This document shows, in pieces, positions 47,701-61,192 of a DNA stretch of 64,000 nucleotides. The position numbers and the translations under genes were made by a program. Location of the stretch: positions 14,334,309 through 14,398,308 of the forward strand of contig CM042086.1 in assembly GCA_023512835.1 (NCBI GenBank), in the 5' to 3' direction. Below the pieces are notes generated by a model that was not told the DNA's origin, made no database searches, and saw nothing but the letters and a program-made list of their open reading frames with translations. Every line of letters begins with the position of its first letter. The stretch's first letter is position 1. The DNA comes from Taxillus chinensis (Eukaryota > Streptophyta > Magnoliopsida > Santalales > Loranthaceae).

Positions 47701-50700
47701 GAGAGGAAGGTTACTTAGAGCATTTGCCAGCAGGAAGAAGGGAAATGTCTCATTCCACCATCCATAACTCTCCTTCTACCGTGGACCATGCTCTTATCAC
47801 TTTTCAGTTTCAGTTTCCAAATATAAAGGCCTAAGAAATTTCTTCAGTGGAATTTGAAACAATTAATTGGTGAACAATCATAACAATCCTAGTCTAAGTC
47901 TCGTATACATCACTCACAACAAAATGCAATCATACAGAGATGCATGATACCACAAGCAAAAAGGAACTGCAAGTTCTTCCAAATGGATGTCACTCCTCAC
48001 TAAAGTAGATACTACCGATTCAGCGTTTTCATTTATTAAATTCTTAGAAGTATTAAAATTAGCAACGAAAACAACTAGCATAATCATTGTTCTAAAAAAT
48101 GCAATTACTTGCTAATTGGAAAATTATTGTGCAGACTTCTTAAAAACGGTCTTTTTCAAAAAAAAAAAAAAAAGGGTGGCGATTATTTGGCATGTTGTAC
48201 CCACAGTATCACAGACAAATTAGCTAGCCACTGATTACTCAGCCTTCTTTTCTTTATCTTTAAATAAAACTAACCCCAGGAGAACGGCACTGTTTTGCTG
48301 GGGTGTTTTAAGCCAAAAGAAAAAATAAAAAGGCTGTGCAGTACATCGCACGCAGCAGCCAACATTGAGAGAGAAACCCAGAGCACAATCTCCGCCTGGA
48401 CCTTAATCTTCCCAGCCTGATGGGTCTTCTCCATCACCCGTAGCCGCTGGGTCTTCTTCCCTGGCCACTAGTCAGTGTTTCTTCTTCACTTTTACTCCTC
48501 ACAAATTCTCAATCTCCCATACTCCTAATTATCAAAAATGACAAACTCTAACATTAATATAAATTCTTAACTTATAATTATAAATTATCTAGGAATCAAG
48601 ATGACAATTGACACATATGAATTACTTAACTGTTCATTATGTCTGACTGTTATAACTGTTTCAAAAACCCTAACATTTATAAATTCTAGATTTTTCCCGG
48701 TTAGTATGTCTGACTGCGAAACTAAAAAAATTAAATTTTATTCCTTAATTGAATTGTTGATTTAGTAAAATACTCAACTACTTCCGAAACCATCAATGCC
48801 AGAAATTCCTCCAAAGGGAGTTCAACTTCAATGCAAAGTACAGATTCTTCTCTGACAGACAAGTCTACTGATATTGCATGGGAATATGGAAATCAAAATC
48901 ATCTAACAAAATCGGAATATGTGAAATGCAAGTTGCATAGAATCGAATTTTCAGGGGCTGCTTTTCATGTTAAGCAATATAATGGGGCATTGGTAAGCAA
49001 ATCAGGAATTGTAGAGACTTACATCCTTGATTGATCAAAGATGCATGGACATTGGTGCGACTAAAAAGAAGAAAACACAGAGAGGTTATATAAATGAGTT
49101 GAGATTGGAAGTGCTCAAAAGATGTTGTACGTGTAGGCCTCCATTATCATGCAATGCCATTTTGGGCATACTTGAAGACAACAAGGCATTCATTAAACTA
49201 TTGATAAAAAAGAAGGATAAAACAGGAAGTTGTTGAAATACAAAGCTATTTGGCTGAATCAGTGTATGATATCTTTTAATATCACATCATCGGACAACTT
49301 CCAACATGTTTTAGAAAGGTTGGGAAAATACAATCCAACATTCAAGGGAAAATACATTCAACATTCAATGCATTAGCTGTAAGATTGAACATCATGAGCA
49401 TCTCACACATTTAACCTAATGCTTGAAGGGATTGATAACTTGCCTAATTGTAACGTTTAGAGCATTGATGGCCTTTACTTATGTAAGTCATAGGATTTCA
49501 GCCCTTATAAGGAAGTTCACTAAAAAAATTAACAAAAGAAGTGTCAAAAGAGGAAGGCCTTTACTTTTTTTTCTTATCAAAAAAAAAAAAAAGAGGAAGG
49601 AGAACAAGATAATCCAATATGAGGATTCAAATTTAGATAGAATCATGGAATTGAAGGGTGATGAGTGATGAAATATATGGAGATATTTATTTAAATTTCA
49701 TTACCTTTTGAAACTTGCTTTTGTTTAGACTCCATTACCTTTTCAGATTTTGTTTAAATTTAATGACTTTTTTTTCTTTTTTTGATTAAACTTCGAAGTT
49801 GAAATTATGTTTTTTTAACAACATTTTAAAAATCATATTAATAATTGCTATTAACTAAGTAATTTAGGATGTGTTGGATTTACATTTATTATTATATCAC
49901 CCTTATTTTCTTGCATTAATGTTATAACAAGGCAAACAAGTTTTTGGAGTATTTTTGTATTGTTTGCCGATATTTATACAGACGCGAAGCGAGTTGGATG
50001 AACTCAAGAGATAAAACATCCTTGGCTCGAAAGTGTGGCTTGAAAAAAAGACTAATAGCTCGAATGCTCTACACTTGAGCATTTACATGGATTCAAGCAT
50101 AATTCCAATTGAACAAAGTTGAGAAAAGAAGGTTCAAATTCAAGTTAAATCTTGATTTTTAAATCTCGAACCAATTCAACACTGGATTACTTTGGAATGA
50201 ATTGGAGGTTCAGTTCAAGTCAAGAGCAAAGGCATTTCAATATCTTGATTGTCCAGAACTCACATCTCAAAGTAATGAAGCGTCTTTTGTTCAAGTTCAA
50301 GATATAAAGAGTTCAATATCTCGAAGTCTTATATCTCAAAATAATCTAACACAAAGGAGCTAAGTTCAAGTTTCAGACTAGGGTTCGACATCTCAAATTC
50401 TTTCATCTCTAAGATGAGTTTATCGCGAAGTAATTTCAGCACAAAAGTGTTAAGGATGAGAAATTAAATCTTAAAGTCTTATATCTCAAACTAGCTCAAC
50501 CCAATGTTATCCAGAAGTCGAATAGGAGAGTTCCATTGCACAAATCACTTCGAAAGCTCAAAATAAATCCTTTTATCTCGAACAAGCCATTTCTCAAAGT
50601 ATCTCTAGAGCCATTAAACGGGGCTATTTCATTTAAACATTTGGCGACTAAGAGATCTAGTTTAACACCCTGCGCACGATAATTGACTGTCTACTATCTA

Positions 50701-53700
50701 TGCCCTGTCTTCCATGACAAGTCACTATCCACTGCACATACCCTGCCGACTAAGGTATAGTTGTATATCCGGAAATCTTATAACAAGAATATTTTAATAA
50801 AAAGGAGGTATGAGGGTGATGATCCACAATATAAAAGTGAATATTATATTTCCAAAAAGGATAGAAGTAGGCGGGATGATGCTGCTTTAAAAGAGGAGAT
50901 TGGCTTGAATTGGTGAGAACACAGACAGAGAACAAAGGAGCCCAGAATATTGAGAGAAATACTTTGATAGAGGCTCCATACCAGAAGAGAGCTTGGATGG
51001 CTGTCCTACTCCTTCATTGTTATATCTTAAGCCACCAATAGAGAAGGAGCAAGTTGAATTGAGGCGTGGGACACTGCAAATCGAACTTCTACACTCCAAG
51101 TTAGGGTTTTATGTTATTTTTGTAGCATAAACTGAATTTATTCTAGGGAATGTTATAATTTATATTGAAACTTTGTTTGTTTTGCTTTATTTAATTAAAT
51201 AAACTTGTTTGCGTGCTATGGTATCTTGATTTGAGCTAATGGGAATAGGTATATATATATGATTCTTCATGCACACAAGCCATGATATTCAATTAATATG
51301 TTTGTTTTACTTGTATGCTTAATGCTTTCAATACAAAGGTTGATGAGTTGAAAAATCATACTCTTGAGTGAGAGGTAAAACTTGATAGTTAATTGTAGAA
51401 TGATCAAAACTACATACAACTATTAAATCAATCTCTTAAATCTTATATCATAGGAAAACGGTAGTTGGAAGGAGAGTGATTAGTACAGTAGCAAGTGAAC
51501 AACAAAAAAAGATAAAAGAAACCAATCCTAAGAAATCTTTATCCCTAAATATATTTCCAATCTCTCCAATCTATCATTAGTTTAGGTTTTCTTTATTTTA
51601 TTTTACTTATTTTAACAAAAACAAATATTTAACTTTCTAGACAAAATTGAAGTTACAAATTTTAGTACTTGTCATAGTATATTTAAGCATATCAGCACTG
51701 GCTTATCCTACTATAAGTATTGAGGAGTTTATAAATTTTATTTTGATAGTGTGAGGATGACTAATGCATATATCAATTAAATTGGTAATATTTATCATGT
51801 TTTGACGAATCGATATTTATTAAAATATTTTTAAAAATACCAAATGACTCCAATCGATTTTTTGAATTTTGAGCATAATGTACTTTTAGGATAATATTTT
51901 TTAGGATATAAGAAATTGTGACGAGATTTTTTTCTTATAGTATAGTATGGCCACAATAAACTAACACCAAATAATTCACAACAATATTAGGTTGGGTTGT
52001 CATGAGAGAGAGATAAATGTGCCTTAACAGACATAATTTAAGAAATCATTTCCTTCTCCATACCCCAAAAAATTAGCCCAAGGCATAGAAGACCCAGAAG
52101 TGATGTACAGAGCCAAAAATAGATACCTATAATAAGCTTGTGATATATAGAACCATACCCTCGTTGCTGGTGAATTATCAGGGAGCCTCAGAGAGCGGCA
52201 CTGTGTTGGATCATTTATTTCCATTTGTTTCCATATTTTAGATTTTTCACCAGATTCGTCAGTAATTTTGGGTTTTACATCAACCAAACTTCGATTTTCA
52301 CTGTTCTGCATAGACTCGGCCAGAAAAAATTAATTAGAACTTGACAACTACTAAGAAAACAGACATTTATTTAATGTGTTGCGATTGAAGGTGTATATAC
52401 TAAAATTAACAATATTAGATACAGAAAATAAATAATCATTTAAGCAAAATGATCACACAAGCTCAAACTCACCATTCCAACCATGGCTGATACAGGAGCA
52501 GGTCGATCTCCAATACTTGTTCCAATAATAGGATTTGATGTACTAAATGACCCTACAGCAGGAGCCTGTACAGATTTTATGCATTTAGATAACATAATCA
52601 GGAAAGACTTCCCAGTTATACAAGAACGACCTACCTTCATAATAGCAGCAGAAGCCATCCGAGAAGCATCAAATGAACGACTATCCCCAGTCCGTAGCAG
52701 TCTCATGCCATCTGGGTTCGCCAGAATCTTAATATGATTATCATTAGTTGAAACAGCAAGCAGAATACCTTCTTTGTTAAATCGAATACAAGGAGCGGCC
52801 TGCACTTAAGTCAAGATTCTTAAAATTAGCAAAAATGAAATATCTGAGAAAGCATAATGGAGACAACTTGTCTGATATTTACAGGTAATCCGCCATCTGC
52901 ATCAGTTGTTGTTAATAAGTTCACATTGTTCATATCCCAGAATTTAACCACAAAGTCATCACCAGCAGCCAAGAATCGGTTCTTAGTGGTATCAAAATGC
53001 ACAACCCCGACAGACTGCTTCCCAATACCAAGATATGTACGCTTTACAGCTCCTTCACTTTCATTCCACTCAACAAGGTATGAATCTCCTTCTTTATTAG
53101 TTCCACATGAGAACAACCTAAAAGTTTTGCATATAGTGTGATATAAATAATTCAGATGAAATCACACCAAATGTGAAAAACAAATTATGAACGCTAAAAG
53201 AAGGAAATCACAGATATAAAAGAGAACATTTGAAATACCGTGTTCCATCAGCGCTGTATGCCATACTTGTAGAAGAATGACCTGGTGCATCATAGTCAAC
53301 TCTTGAACCCAAATTATCATACAACCAAGCCTTTATTTTCCCATCAGTTGCCGTTGAGAAGATAAACTGGAGAAACAACAGGCATATTTGAAAATGAACA
53401 TAAATATATAAATAAACCACAAACATATATGTGCAGAATGAAAATAGTTATTCCCTGCACTATATGAGTGGTTGCAAATCAAATTTTGCTTTTGTATGTT
53501 GGTTTAAAATGAAACCAATGCAAATCAGTTCACTCATGGTTTTAGTTCAATTTATTTGAGTGTATCCGCAACCATGTTGGAGATGAGGAGAGACAAGTTT
53601 CAGATGTGGTAATCTCAAATAAGCTTAAGATATTAGCCAAATCACAAAAATATCCATTTTCATTTATTTCCTTTTTCAAGAACCTCATTCATAAACCTAC

Positions 53701-56700
53701 CATGATCAGTAAACAGACTAGACTGAAATGAATGGGATGAAAATGATTGTTATAATTAAAAAATGGCATAATAACACAACTTGAGTAGTAATTAGACACC
53801 AATTGCACAAAGAATGTGGAAAAAAAAGAATATGAATCAGCTACAAATTACATATGTAACGAAAGACAAGAATAGGAGTTAGATTTGAAAGAAAGCATCA
53901 TGACTGATAAGAATGTTTGACAGAGAAAAATCTGTATTTTGGATCAAATATAAGTATTTTAAATCAAATATAAACTTTTTATTTGTTTTAATTCACATAG
54001 CCAACTCTATTTTATTGAGATTAGGATCTGTTAGTTTGTTTATTGCTGTGGTGGTTTGTTCAGATAAAATTATTTATTCTTTGGCTTTCGTTACAGTCAA
54101 GTTAATTTTTTTTATCTTTTTCTCACTTTTTACCTTATTTAATAACAATCTTCTCTATCCTCCTAACAGTTACATCTATTGGCTTATATCTTAAATGGTC
54201 AAACCAACATAAATAATTTCCTCTCATCTTTTCTGTAATCAGAGTTATCCTAACAATACGATAAATATCCTCATTTTTAATCTTATACATCATAATCTTA
54301 CCACATATCTATTCTAACATTTATATCTCAATATCATTAAGCTTCTATATATATTATTTTTATTACCCTAACACTCTATTCCATATAATAAAGAAGATCT
54401 AACAACTATCATAAATTTTCATTTTAAATGCAATGATATATTCCTGTCAAACAAAACTTGTGTTGCACTAAGTCACGCAACTTTAATATAATGATTAATA
54501 TCACTATCAATTCTTATGTTTCGCTAAATTATCGATTTTAACCTTAACTACTTAAATTTATAACTCAAGATTAAATAATTAATTTTATTTTGCATTTTAC
54601 TGGTAAAGATTCAAGATCATGTCCTTTTTAGCATCTAAACAAGCATTGTGATACTTTTAGAATAGTTTGCTTACAAGGACATTGGCTAAGACCTGGCTAG
54701 TCCGAGAAATGTAAAATTTTCATAATTTGTTAAAAAAAAAATTATATATAAGAAAAAGTTTATTAGAAAAAAATCGCACACAATGAGTGCGTGAAAATAA
54801 AAATACAACAGACTCAGCACTCATTAATGACATCACAAATAAAAGAAAAATTATACATGCTCGAAGCAAACATCCACTCTCTCAAATGACGGAAAAAATA
54901 AGAGAAATCTTAATAGTAAGTTGCTCTCAAGCATCAAACATAGGCACATTCCACTCGTGTCACAGACTCCAAAGAAGACAATGAGGGACAACCTACCAAA
55001 CCACCAAATGCCACCTCACGCTCTCAATCCAACATGCAAACAATGCACCAAGAAACGATGGCATCACCCAATGAAGTTCAAACAAGCCCACGACCTTATC
55101 CTAAAGCCCCGTAGCATATGGACAGTAAAAAAAAATCGCAGACTCCGTCAAAGCCTTACACATGTAACACCGGCTAACAAGAGCAAAACTTCAACACCAT
55201 AGATTATCAACAGTAAGAATCTTGCCAAGTATCGTAGTCCAAGAAGGCAACTCTAAACGAAACTCGCACCTTTCACCCACTATGCCAAGAAAAGCTCTCG
55301 GGCCTGGCAGGCATAAAAAGAGGATAAAAAATTTTGACCCGATAGCCTCGCTCCCAATTGAGATGCCAACATAGCCTATCTGCCGCAAGCCTCACAAGGA
55401 AAACTAAATACAATATGTCAAAAAAAGATGAGAAAGCTTCTAATTCTCAATCCTGAACAACTCACATAAACAACACCTCCCACTGCAAGGTAATACCCCG
55501 AAGACAATACATGTTAGCCACAAATGTAACAGAAGAGCACACAAGCCAATACAACTCCAAATAAATGAGCTTATGGGAGATTCACCGCACCAAACATCAT
55601 CTCAAAAACAAATAGAAGCACCATCTCCCAAGTCAAACACCACAAATTGAGAGAAGGAATCCCAGCACGTGCAGATGAATTTTCATAATCTCATGCCTTG
55701 AGGCCAGCCAAGAGCACCATCCTCCGAGTATCTTGCTAAACCTATTGTGTCAAATTCATATTTTAAGGTGGAAATAAGAATTTTGTGACTTCTGGAACCT
55801 TGAAACTTTTTTAATGATCAGATCAGCGACTTTATAGTTTATACATACAAAAATGCTCACTATAAATGTCCTCCTATCTTTAAATAGGACAACAAAACAG
55901 TCGAGTTAAGTTCAATAAACATGCATTTTTGTCTTAAGAAAGAGTAAATTTATCATGAAATCAAATGAAGTGCCTACGAAAAGAAATGAATCCTCCCATT
56001 AAGGCAAATAAGGAAAGGGCTTTAAAATAAAAGGATAAGATTGTAACACATTTTTATCAAAAATAACATAAATGTTAATATAACCAGCTGAAATGATCAA
56101 ATGAAAAGCATCTAAACTGGATGCCAGTTTCTAGATTCTGAATTTTCAAGTCAGTCTATGTCTCGTACAATGTAACAACGCAACCTATCCAATTGTTAAA
56201 ATGGCTACGAAGCCTCATTATAAATCATTAGTTAATTATCAAAGCCTGTTTTATAGGAAAATCACATATAGAAACCAAAGAGGTTAATGCTAGTATACTT
56301 CTGTAAAAATATATAGATATACCTGAATATTTTCCTTGTGATGTGGGCAAACTGAATACACAGGTGCTTCGTGACCCTCAAAAGTATAATGTTTAGCCCC
56401 AGTGATAGCATCCCACACCTGTAAGAACTTGCACCTGCATCACTGAATCCCAACCCATTCCCTCAAAAAAAAAACTTCAGAAAACCAACCTTAATGAGCC
56501 TATCATCACCACAGGTGACTATACATAATTTGTTTGGATAAGAGAATGCAAGATCATTGACGCTACCGGCATGAGCCTCAATCTGAATACACCAGGAAAA
56601 ATGCCATAGCTGAATCATGTCAGTATCACAGCTACAGTACATATGTACTAGGAAAGACACCCTTTGTCTGTACAGGAAATATATACCTCATGAAGATGTC

Positions 56701-59463
56701 TTATATCATCACTACCATGGTAAGAGTATAAGTGAACAAGGTGCCTGGAGTATGCAATGCCTGGGAATGGGCAAAAATAATGACACTGAAATTCTCACTG
56801 TTAAATGTTTCGAGCATGAACCCATAATTTTCAGAATTTTGGGTGTCAGTAGAAAGTAAAATGTAAAACAAACTCTAAATAAACATACCAAAAAGGGTGC
56901 CATCAGCACTCCACACCACACGATTAATTGAGGCAGCATAGTCATTAGTCAGGGATGCCTATTAAAGAAAAGAACATGCATAGGTATGCTTTCTCATAGC
57001 AGCAACTACAGTATCAAGCAATTATTTCAAGTTCACACAAATTTTATTGATGTGTGGAAGACAAACCTGTGCAGCCATTGAACACGATCCAAGATCCCAG
57101 ACCTTGAAATTTTTAAAAGCAAGCCTCTCCTGGCTACTCACATCCCATACCAAAACATCACCCATGATTGTTCCAACTACAAGAAAAACAAGTCAGTAAT
57201 GACGAAACTAAAAAGCCAGAGTCCACAACCCACAAGGTGCTAATATGAAACAAGAGCTTAAATTCAACCCACTAACCTAGCAGTAAAATTTGTTGCAACG
57301 GGTGGAAATCCATACTCTTGATAGCAGAACCTTGATTAAGGGTCATTATAACAGTCTTTGGAAGGTCATCAGAAGATTGAGAACTCTGAGCATGGCTCTG
57401 ACTAGCATATGCGGCAGGTAGAATATTTACAGGAAGATTATTTACCTGGTCAAAGATAGTGTGAATGATGTATCAAAATAATGCCAGCGACTAAACCTAA
57501 AACTGGCATGTTAGAGATCAAAAGAATTAAGTTTCAATTTATAAAACAAGTCTGATGTAACACCACAAAGTAAAAAAACACACAAAATATGTACTTCTTC
57601 TGATAGCGCAAATGACTTTCCTCTCTTCAACACGTGTTCAGAATCTGCTGACTGGTAGTCCATTCCTGGGTTATTGCTCGGAGGTGTCCTAGGGCGCTTT
57701 TGGAGAGCTGCTACCAAAAAATTCCAACAGTATAAATAGCATCATTACAAAACATCTGAACCTGATAGCAGCAGATTGAACAGCCATTTGAATTACAGAT
57801 ACCCACATTAGAGACATTCATAAAGTCTCTTATTTTTCTAATTTTGGGAGTTGAACACAGGAATATGAGAACATATAACAAGTTCCCAAAAAAATAAATT
57901 GCATGACTACAGTAATCATGAAAGATGTCCATTGATGACACACAATTGACAGCTTAACATAATTTCACCCCAAAGTGCTTTGAGACTATTAAGCAGCCCA
58001 CAAAATTAAAAAATCAATGCAATCGCAACAACTCAAAAATTAAGCAAGCCAAATTGTTCTAAAATCACAAATACCCGCATTATTAGGACCCAGGCCTATG
58101 GGGCCAGCAGAACCCGCTGGATGAGGCACAGGAGACGGATTAGCCATCCACCCAGCAAGGGATGTTGGAAGAGCCGGTGCAGACTGAAATGGCTTCAAAA
58201 TTAAAATCTCAAATCATATTTCAAGAAACTACATGATGAAATAACTAATGACGCCTTGTATAGAAATCTTCCTACTTACTCCATGAGCACCTAGTGCCGG
58301 GAAACCCCCTGCTTTTGGTACAGCGCCCATTAATGTATTGGTGACAGGGGATGGAGCACGTGCACCATTTGGTTGTCCACAACTGTGGTCCACAAATAGG
58401 GTCTTTATGTCAGGATTAGGCTTTGGATTCTTACATAGCTGATGTTGCCAATTTAAACTGCAATTAACACAGAATGACAAAGGAAACAGATAATTTAAAT
58501 TGAAAAAAAAAAAAAAAGGTGGCACTATTCATTGTACAAGAACTGGGGGGCAAAAGAAAAACAAGTAACCTCTGATTAATCAGTGTCCTTAGTCTCGAGT
58601 TCTTCAAGGTAGGAAATAGGAGCTTCTCACGAAAAAGGGGGTTAGCCTCAATTAGCTTTTTTAGTTCATTAAGCATTATACCTCTAGCAGACTTAGTATC
58701 TCCATACTTAGAGAGCTGTTCATTGTCTCTGCAAGTTAGCATATTTGCATAAGACCCAGATGCATGAATGATGATATGTTATCATCCTGCTAGGGAACAG
58801 CATACAGAGCAATCAAATGAAACATAAACTAAAAAACAATATTCTAAGAGGTAAAATCATCTATACCTGAAGTTCTCCAAAGTCAAAAGCTGAGTGATTT
58901 CTTTAAAAAGATCTTCATTAAAAGTTGAGAATACCTTCAAATCTTTAACTAAAATATCTACAGCATTTGCACGATCTCGCCTACAATTCAAAAGTACACT
59001 TGAATCTTAAAGCATGTTCCAATCACATAAGGCATAATGAAAGGTCCGATCAAACCTATCTCGACCTACTTGTCCAAAGCTTCAAGATACTTTTGCTTTC
59101 GTATCTCAAAGAAAATCTTCATGGAGTATCTGTTATCATCAACCTTTGTGAAACCAGACAGGTATTTCTCCACCTCATCCCACTCCCCATTTGTTACTGT
59201 TTCTTCGAAATGCCTCATGTTGAAGAAAAATCCTGACTCTTGTTCCAATCTCCAAGCAAAGAACAAAAGCAACACAAACTAAACTCAATAAAGACTAGAC
59301 AGAGTTAATTTAATTACAGGCGAAGATGAACATATCAACTCCCAACCAAAAAAAAAAAAAAAGTAGACGAATTTGAAACCTACTTGTGAACTGTTTCCTT
59401 GAATTTCTCTTCATCGAGAAACTGAAGTATTAGAAAAACGAGCTCCCTGCTAAGAGAAGACAT
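44785..59463 (-). CDS. TOPLESS-related transcriptional co-repressor
   Basis: Twenty-five exons spanning 14.7 kb close exactly into 1132 residues. They run from ATG 59463 (MSSLSRELVFLILQFLDEEK) to TAA 44787-44785. Exon borders in order are 59463-59384, 59249-59070, 58980-58867, 58728-58570, 58457-58280, 58192-58075, 57710-57595, 57445-57277, 57176-57067, 56958-56889, 56760-56687, 56582-56490, 56418-56323, 53366-53239, 53117-52883, 52799-52635, 52565-52473, 52305-52159, 47350-47240, 47153-46974, 46662-46534, 46437-46342, 45569-45381, 45250-45084 and 44986-44785. LisH, CTLH and CRA form the N-terminal domain (about 1-210) that grips EAR motifs. A proline-rich linker and two WD40 propellers follow. 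TPL/TPR proteins link Aux/IAA, NINJA, YABBY and other repressors to histone deacetylases. The tail (EPLDTEGKWGTSPPTENG, ASDQR) resembles the TPR2/TPR3 group. Introns 13 and 18 are enlarged by repeats. Confidence 0.95.
48790..49240 (+). mobile_element. Degenerate hAT transposase fragment in TOPLESS-related intron 18
   Basis: On the plus strand, opposite to the host gene, the reading DIAWEYGNQNHLTKSEYVKC followed by EFSGAAFHVKQYNG resembles the BED zinc finger at the start of plant hAT transposases, with one finger Cys lost (CKLH for CxxC). Frame-shifted pieces continue for a few hundred bases. It is a dead remnant. Confidence 0.5.
49950..51130. repeat. Unclassified repeat-like block in intron 18
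   Basis: This block is less AT-rich than the rest of the intron and contains diverged words such as CTTATATCTCAAA and ATCTCGAAGT many times. A stretch follows that looks like an LTR (CCCTGCGCACG, TGCCCTGTCTTCCATGACAAG-like). No termini or coding are seen. It may be a solo-LTR relic or another retroelement piece. Confidence 0.35.
54900..55740 (-). mobile_element. LINE (non-LTR retrotransposon) 3' ORF2 remnant in intron 13
   Basis: Conceptual pieces on the minus strand match the end of plant LINE ORF2. They include LGDGASICF...DDVWCGESP, SFFDILY, DRLCWHLNWERGYRVK, ILTVDNL and RCYMCKALTES (the zf-RVT region), then HWVMPSFLGALFACW and VVPHCLLWSLWHEWN. Several frameshifts and stops break it. It lies in the same direction as the host gene. 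No poly-A tail or duplication is visible, so the ends are approximate. Confidence 0.7.
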
Positions 59464-60834
59464 ATTGGAGCTAAAGCCTCCAATAAGAGGTTATCACCGA
59501 TCCGAACCCTAACAAATCAACAGAAAATCGAGCCTCCAGCAAACAAAAGCCCTAGCTTTCGCAAACAACCACACAAACACACAGTTCTCAGTACGAATTA
59601 CTCGGTTCTCAACCACAGATGAGCACCAAAACTCACCATCACCAATCCAAACAACACGAGGTAAACATGAAATCGAAGTTCGAACCTGAATGAGATTGAC
59701 GGAACGCTAATCAGATCGGGAATTATCGCAGAAGAGCAGCGAGGAGATTGCCTCTCCCTCCCTCTCTCAACCCTCTCTCTCTCAATCTGTTTGTTTATCT
59801 CTGCACTACTCTCTCTCTCTTCTTCTTCTTCTTCTTCGAGGCTTTATATTTATATACGGACACGGATTGCGAGAAGGGTTTCATGGGGGTATATATAGGG
59901 AGAGGAAATGTGGGGGGGGGGAGAGCGAGATGTGAAGCAAAGAAACAAAAGCGTCGGACAAAATTAAACGATAAATTGAGGCGCAACGATAAATTGGACC
60001 GACTGAAATGACAACTGCGTGATAAGCGTCTAAAGCTATAAAATGATGTATAAGTCGTTGAGATAAGACCTTGTGCTTATACACAGTTTAGCCCCTTTTT
60101 TTCTTTTTCTTTTTCTTTTTCTTTTTCTATATATATATATATATTGTTTTTAGTAAAATGTAGATGCACGCGTCTCATACGTGGCAAAGAGCCCTGAAAA
60201 CTGAATTTATTTACGGCAGGCTTTTCGGACTAGGATAAGAAGAGTAACTACCGGTCAAACTGGCACGTATTTCACCACGTGTGCTCTCATTTTCACCTTT
60301 TTTTAAGAGAAAATCAAATTAATTGTTATGGAAAATCAAATTAACTCTACGAAACGTGACTTGCATAGAAGGGTAATTTAAGTCTTTTACTCTTTTTGAG
60401 CCAATTTAAACATTTGGGTAAATTAAGTCCTTTTTAAAAAAAAAAAACATTCGTTACTTGCGCCCTATCTCTCTCCCTCCCTCTTTTTGTTTTTTTAAAA
60501 GAAAAGCATAAAGCTGTTCATTTGGCCTCATGACCACACCTCCATTTTTATTACTAAACACCCTTGAGTCATTTATCCAAAAATATAAAATATACATGAT
60601 AAGTAATTGAAGTTTAAAAACGAACAATAACCCCAACAAACAATAATATACGACTACCAATAAACAATTTATTCGGACCAATACAAATACTTTAATAAGA
60701 ATAATAAACGTTTGGGATATAAAAATAAAATAAAATAATCACATGATAAAATTATAAATTGTAAATAAATTTATATTATTTTTTACCAATATAATACTTT
60801 GAAAATAAAATTTTGCATACCTTTGCTTGCTTTA
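59464..60834. other. Promoter and upstream spacer of the TOPLESS-related gene
   Basis: This covers the 5' untranslated leader (59464 to about 59820), CT-rich microsatellites (59750-59836), a G run at 59913-59921 and a TTTTTC repeat at about 60098-60127. The remainder is AT-rich with no gene seen. Confidence 0.55.
59847..59856 (-). promoter_or_regulatory. Candidate TATA box of the TOPLESS-related gene
   Basis: On the minus strand the sequence reads TATATAAATA, followed by a pyrimidine-rich leader on the other strand's (CTT)n/(CT)n patch (59750-59840). The coding start is about 385 bases further. A splice-like site at about 59685-59700 suggests an intron in the leader. Confidence 0.45.
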
Positions 60835-61192
60835 GAACATCCACCCTAACTCCTTCAAAATATATTTTTCTTTAAAATTTAAATAAATTTTAACTGCACT
60901 GGCCCTTTAAACTGTACAATTTAGATATTAAAAATAAATATTTGATATAGAATTTATATATTTAGATTATTACTATTTATCTTTTAATTATTTTTAACAT
61001 ATATACGGTTTTAATTGGTTATGCTAAATAAAACTGATGAAAAAATAGTAAATATAAAATAAAAAATAATAATTTAAAAGGATAACAATAAAGATGGATA
61101 CTGAAATGTAAATGATAAACAAAATATATCAACTAGTATAATATTCATTCTTTAAACTAAATATAGAGATTATGGGGCTAATATGAATGCTT
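60835..61192. mobile_element. Diverged relative of the 16.3-kb Harbinger-type MITE
   Basis: The left side reads GAACATCCACCCTAACTCCT followed by TCAAAATAT, close to GAGCATCCACTATAGTCTCT followed by TCAAAAT in the 16259-16641 element. The right side ends in a weak inverted match (GGGGCTAATATGAATGCTTT). It has a similar length (358 versus 383 bases) and AT-rich body. It looks like an older copy of the same family. Confidence 0.4.
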
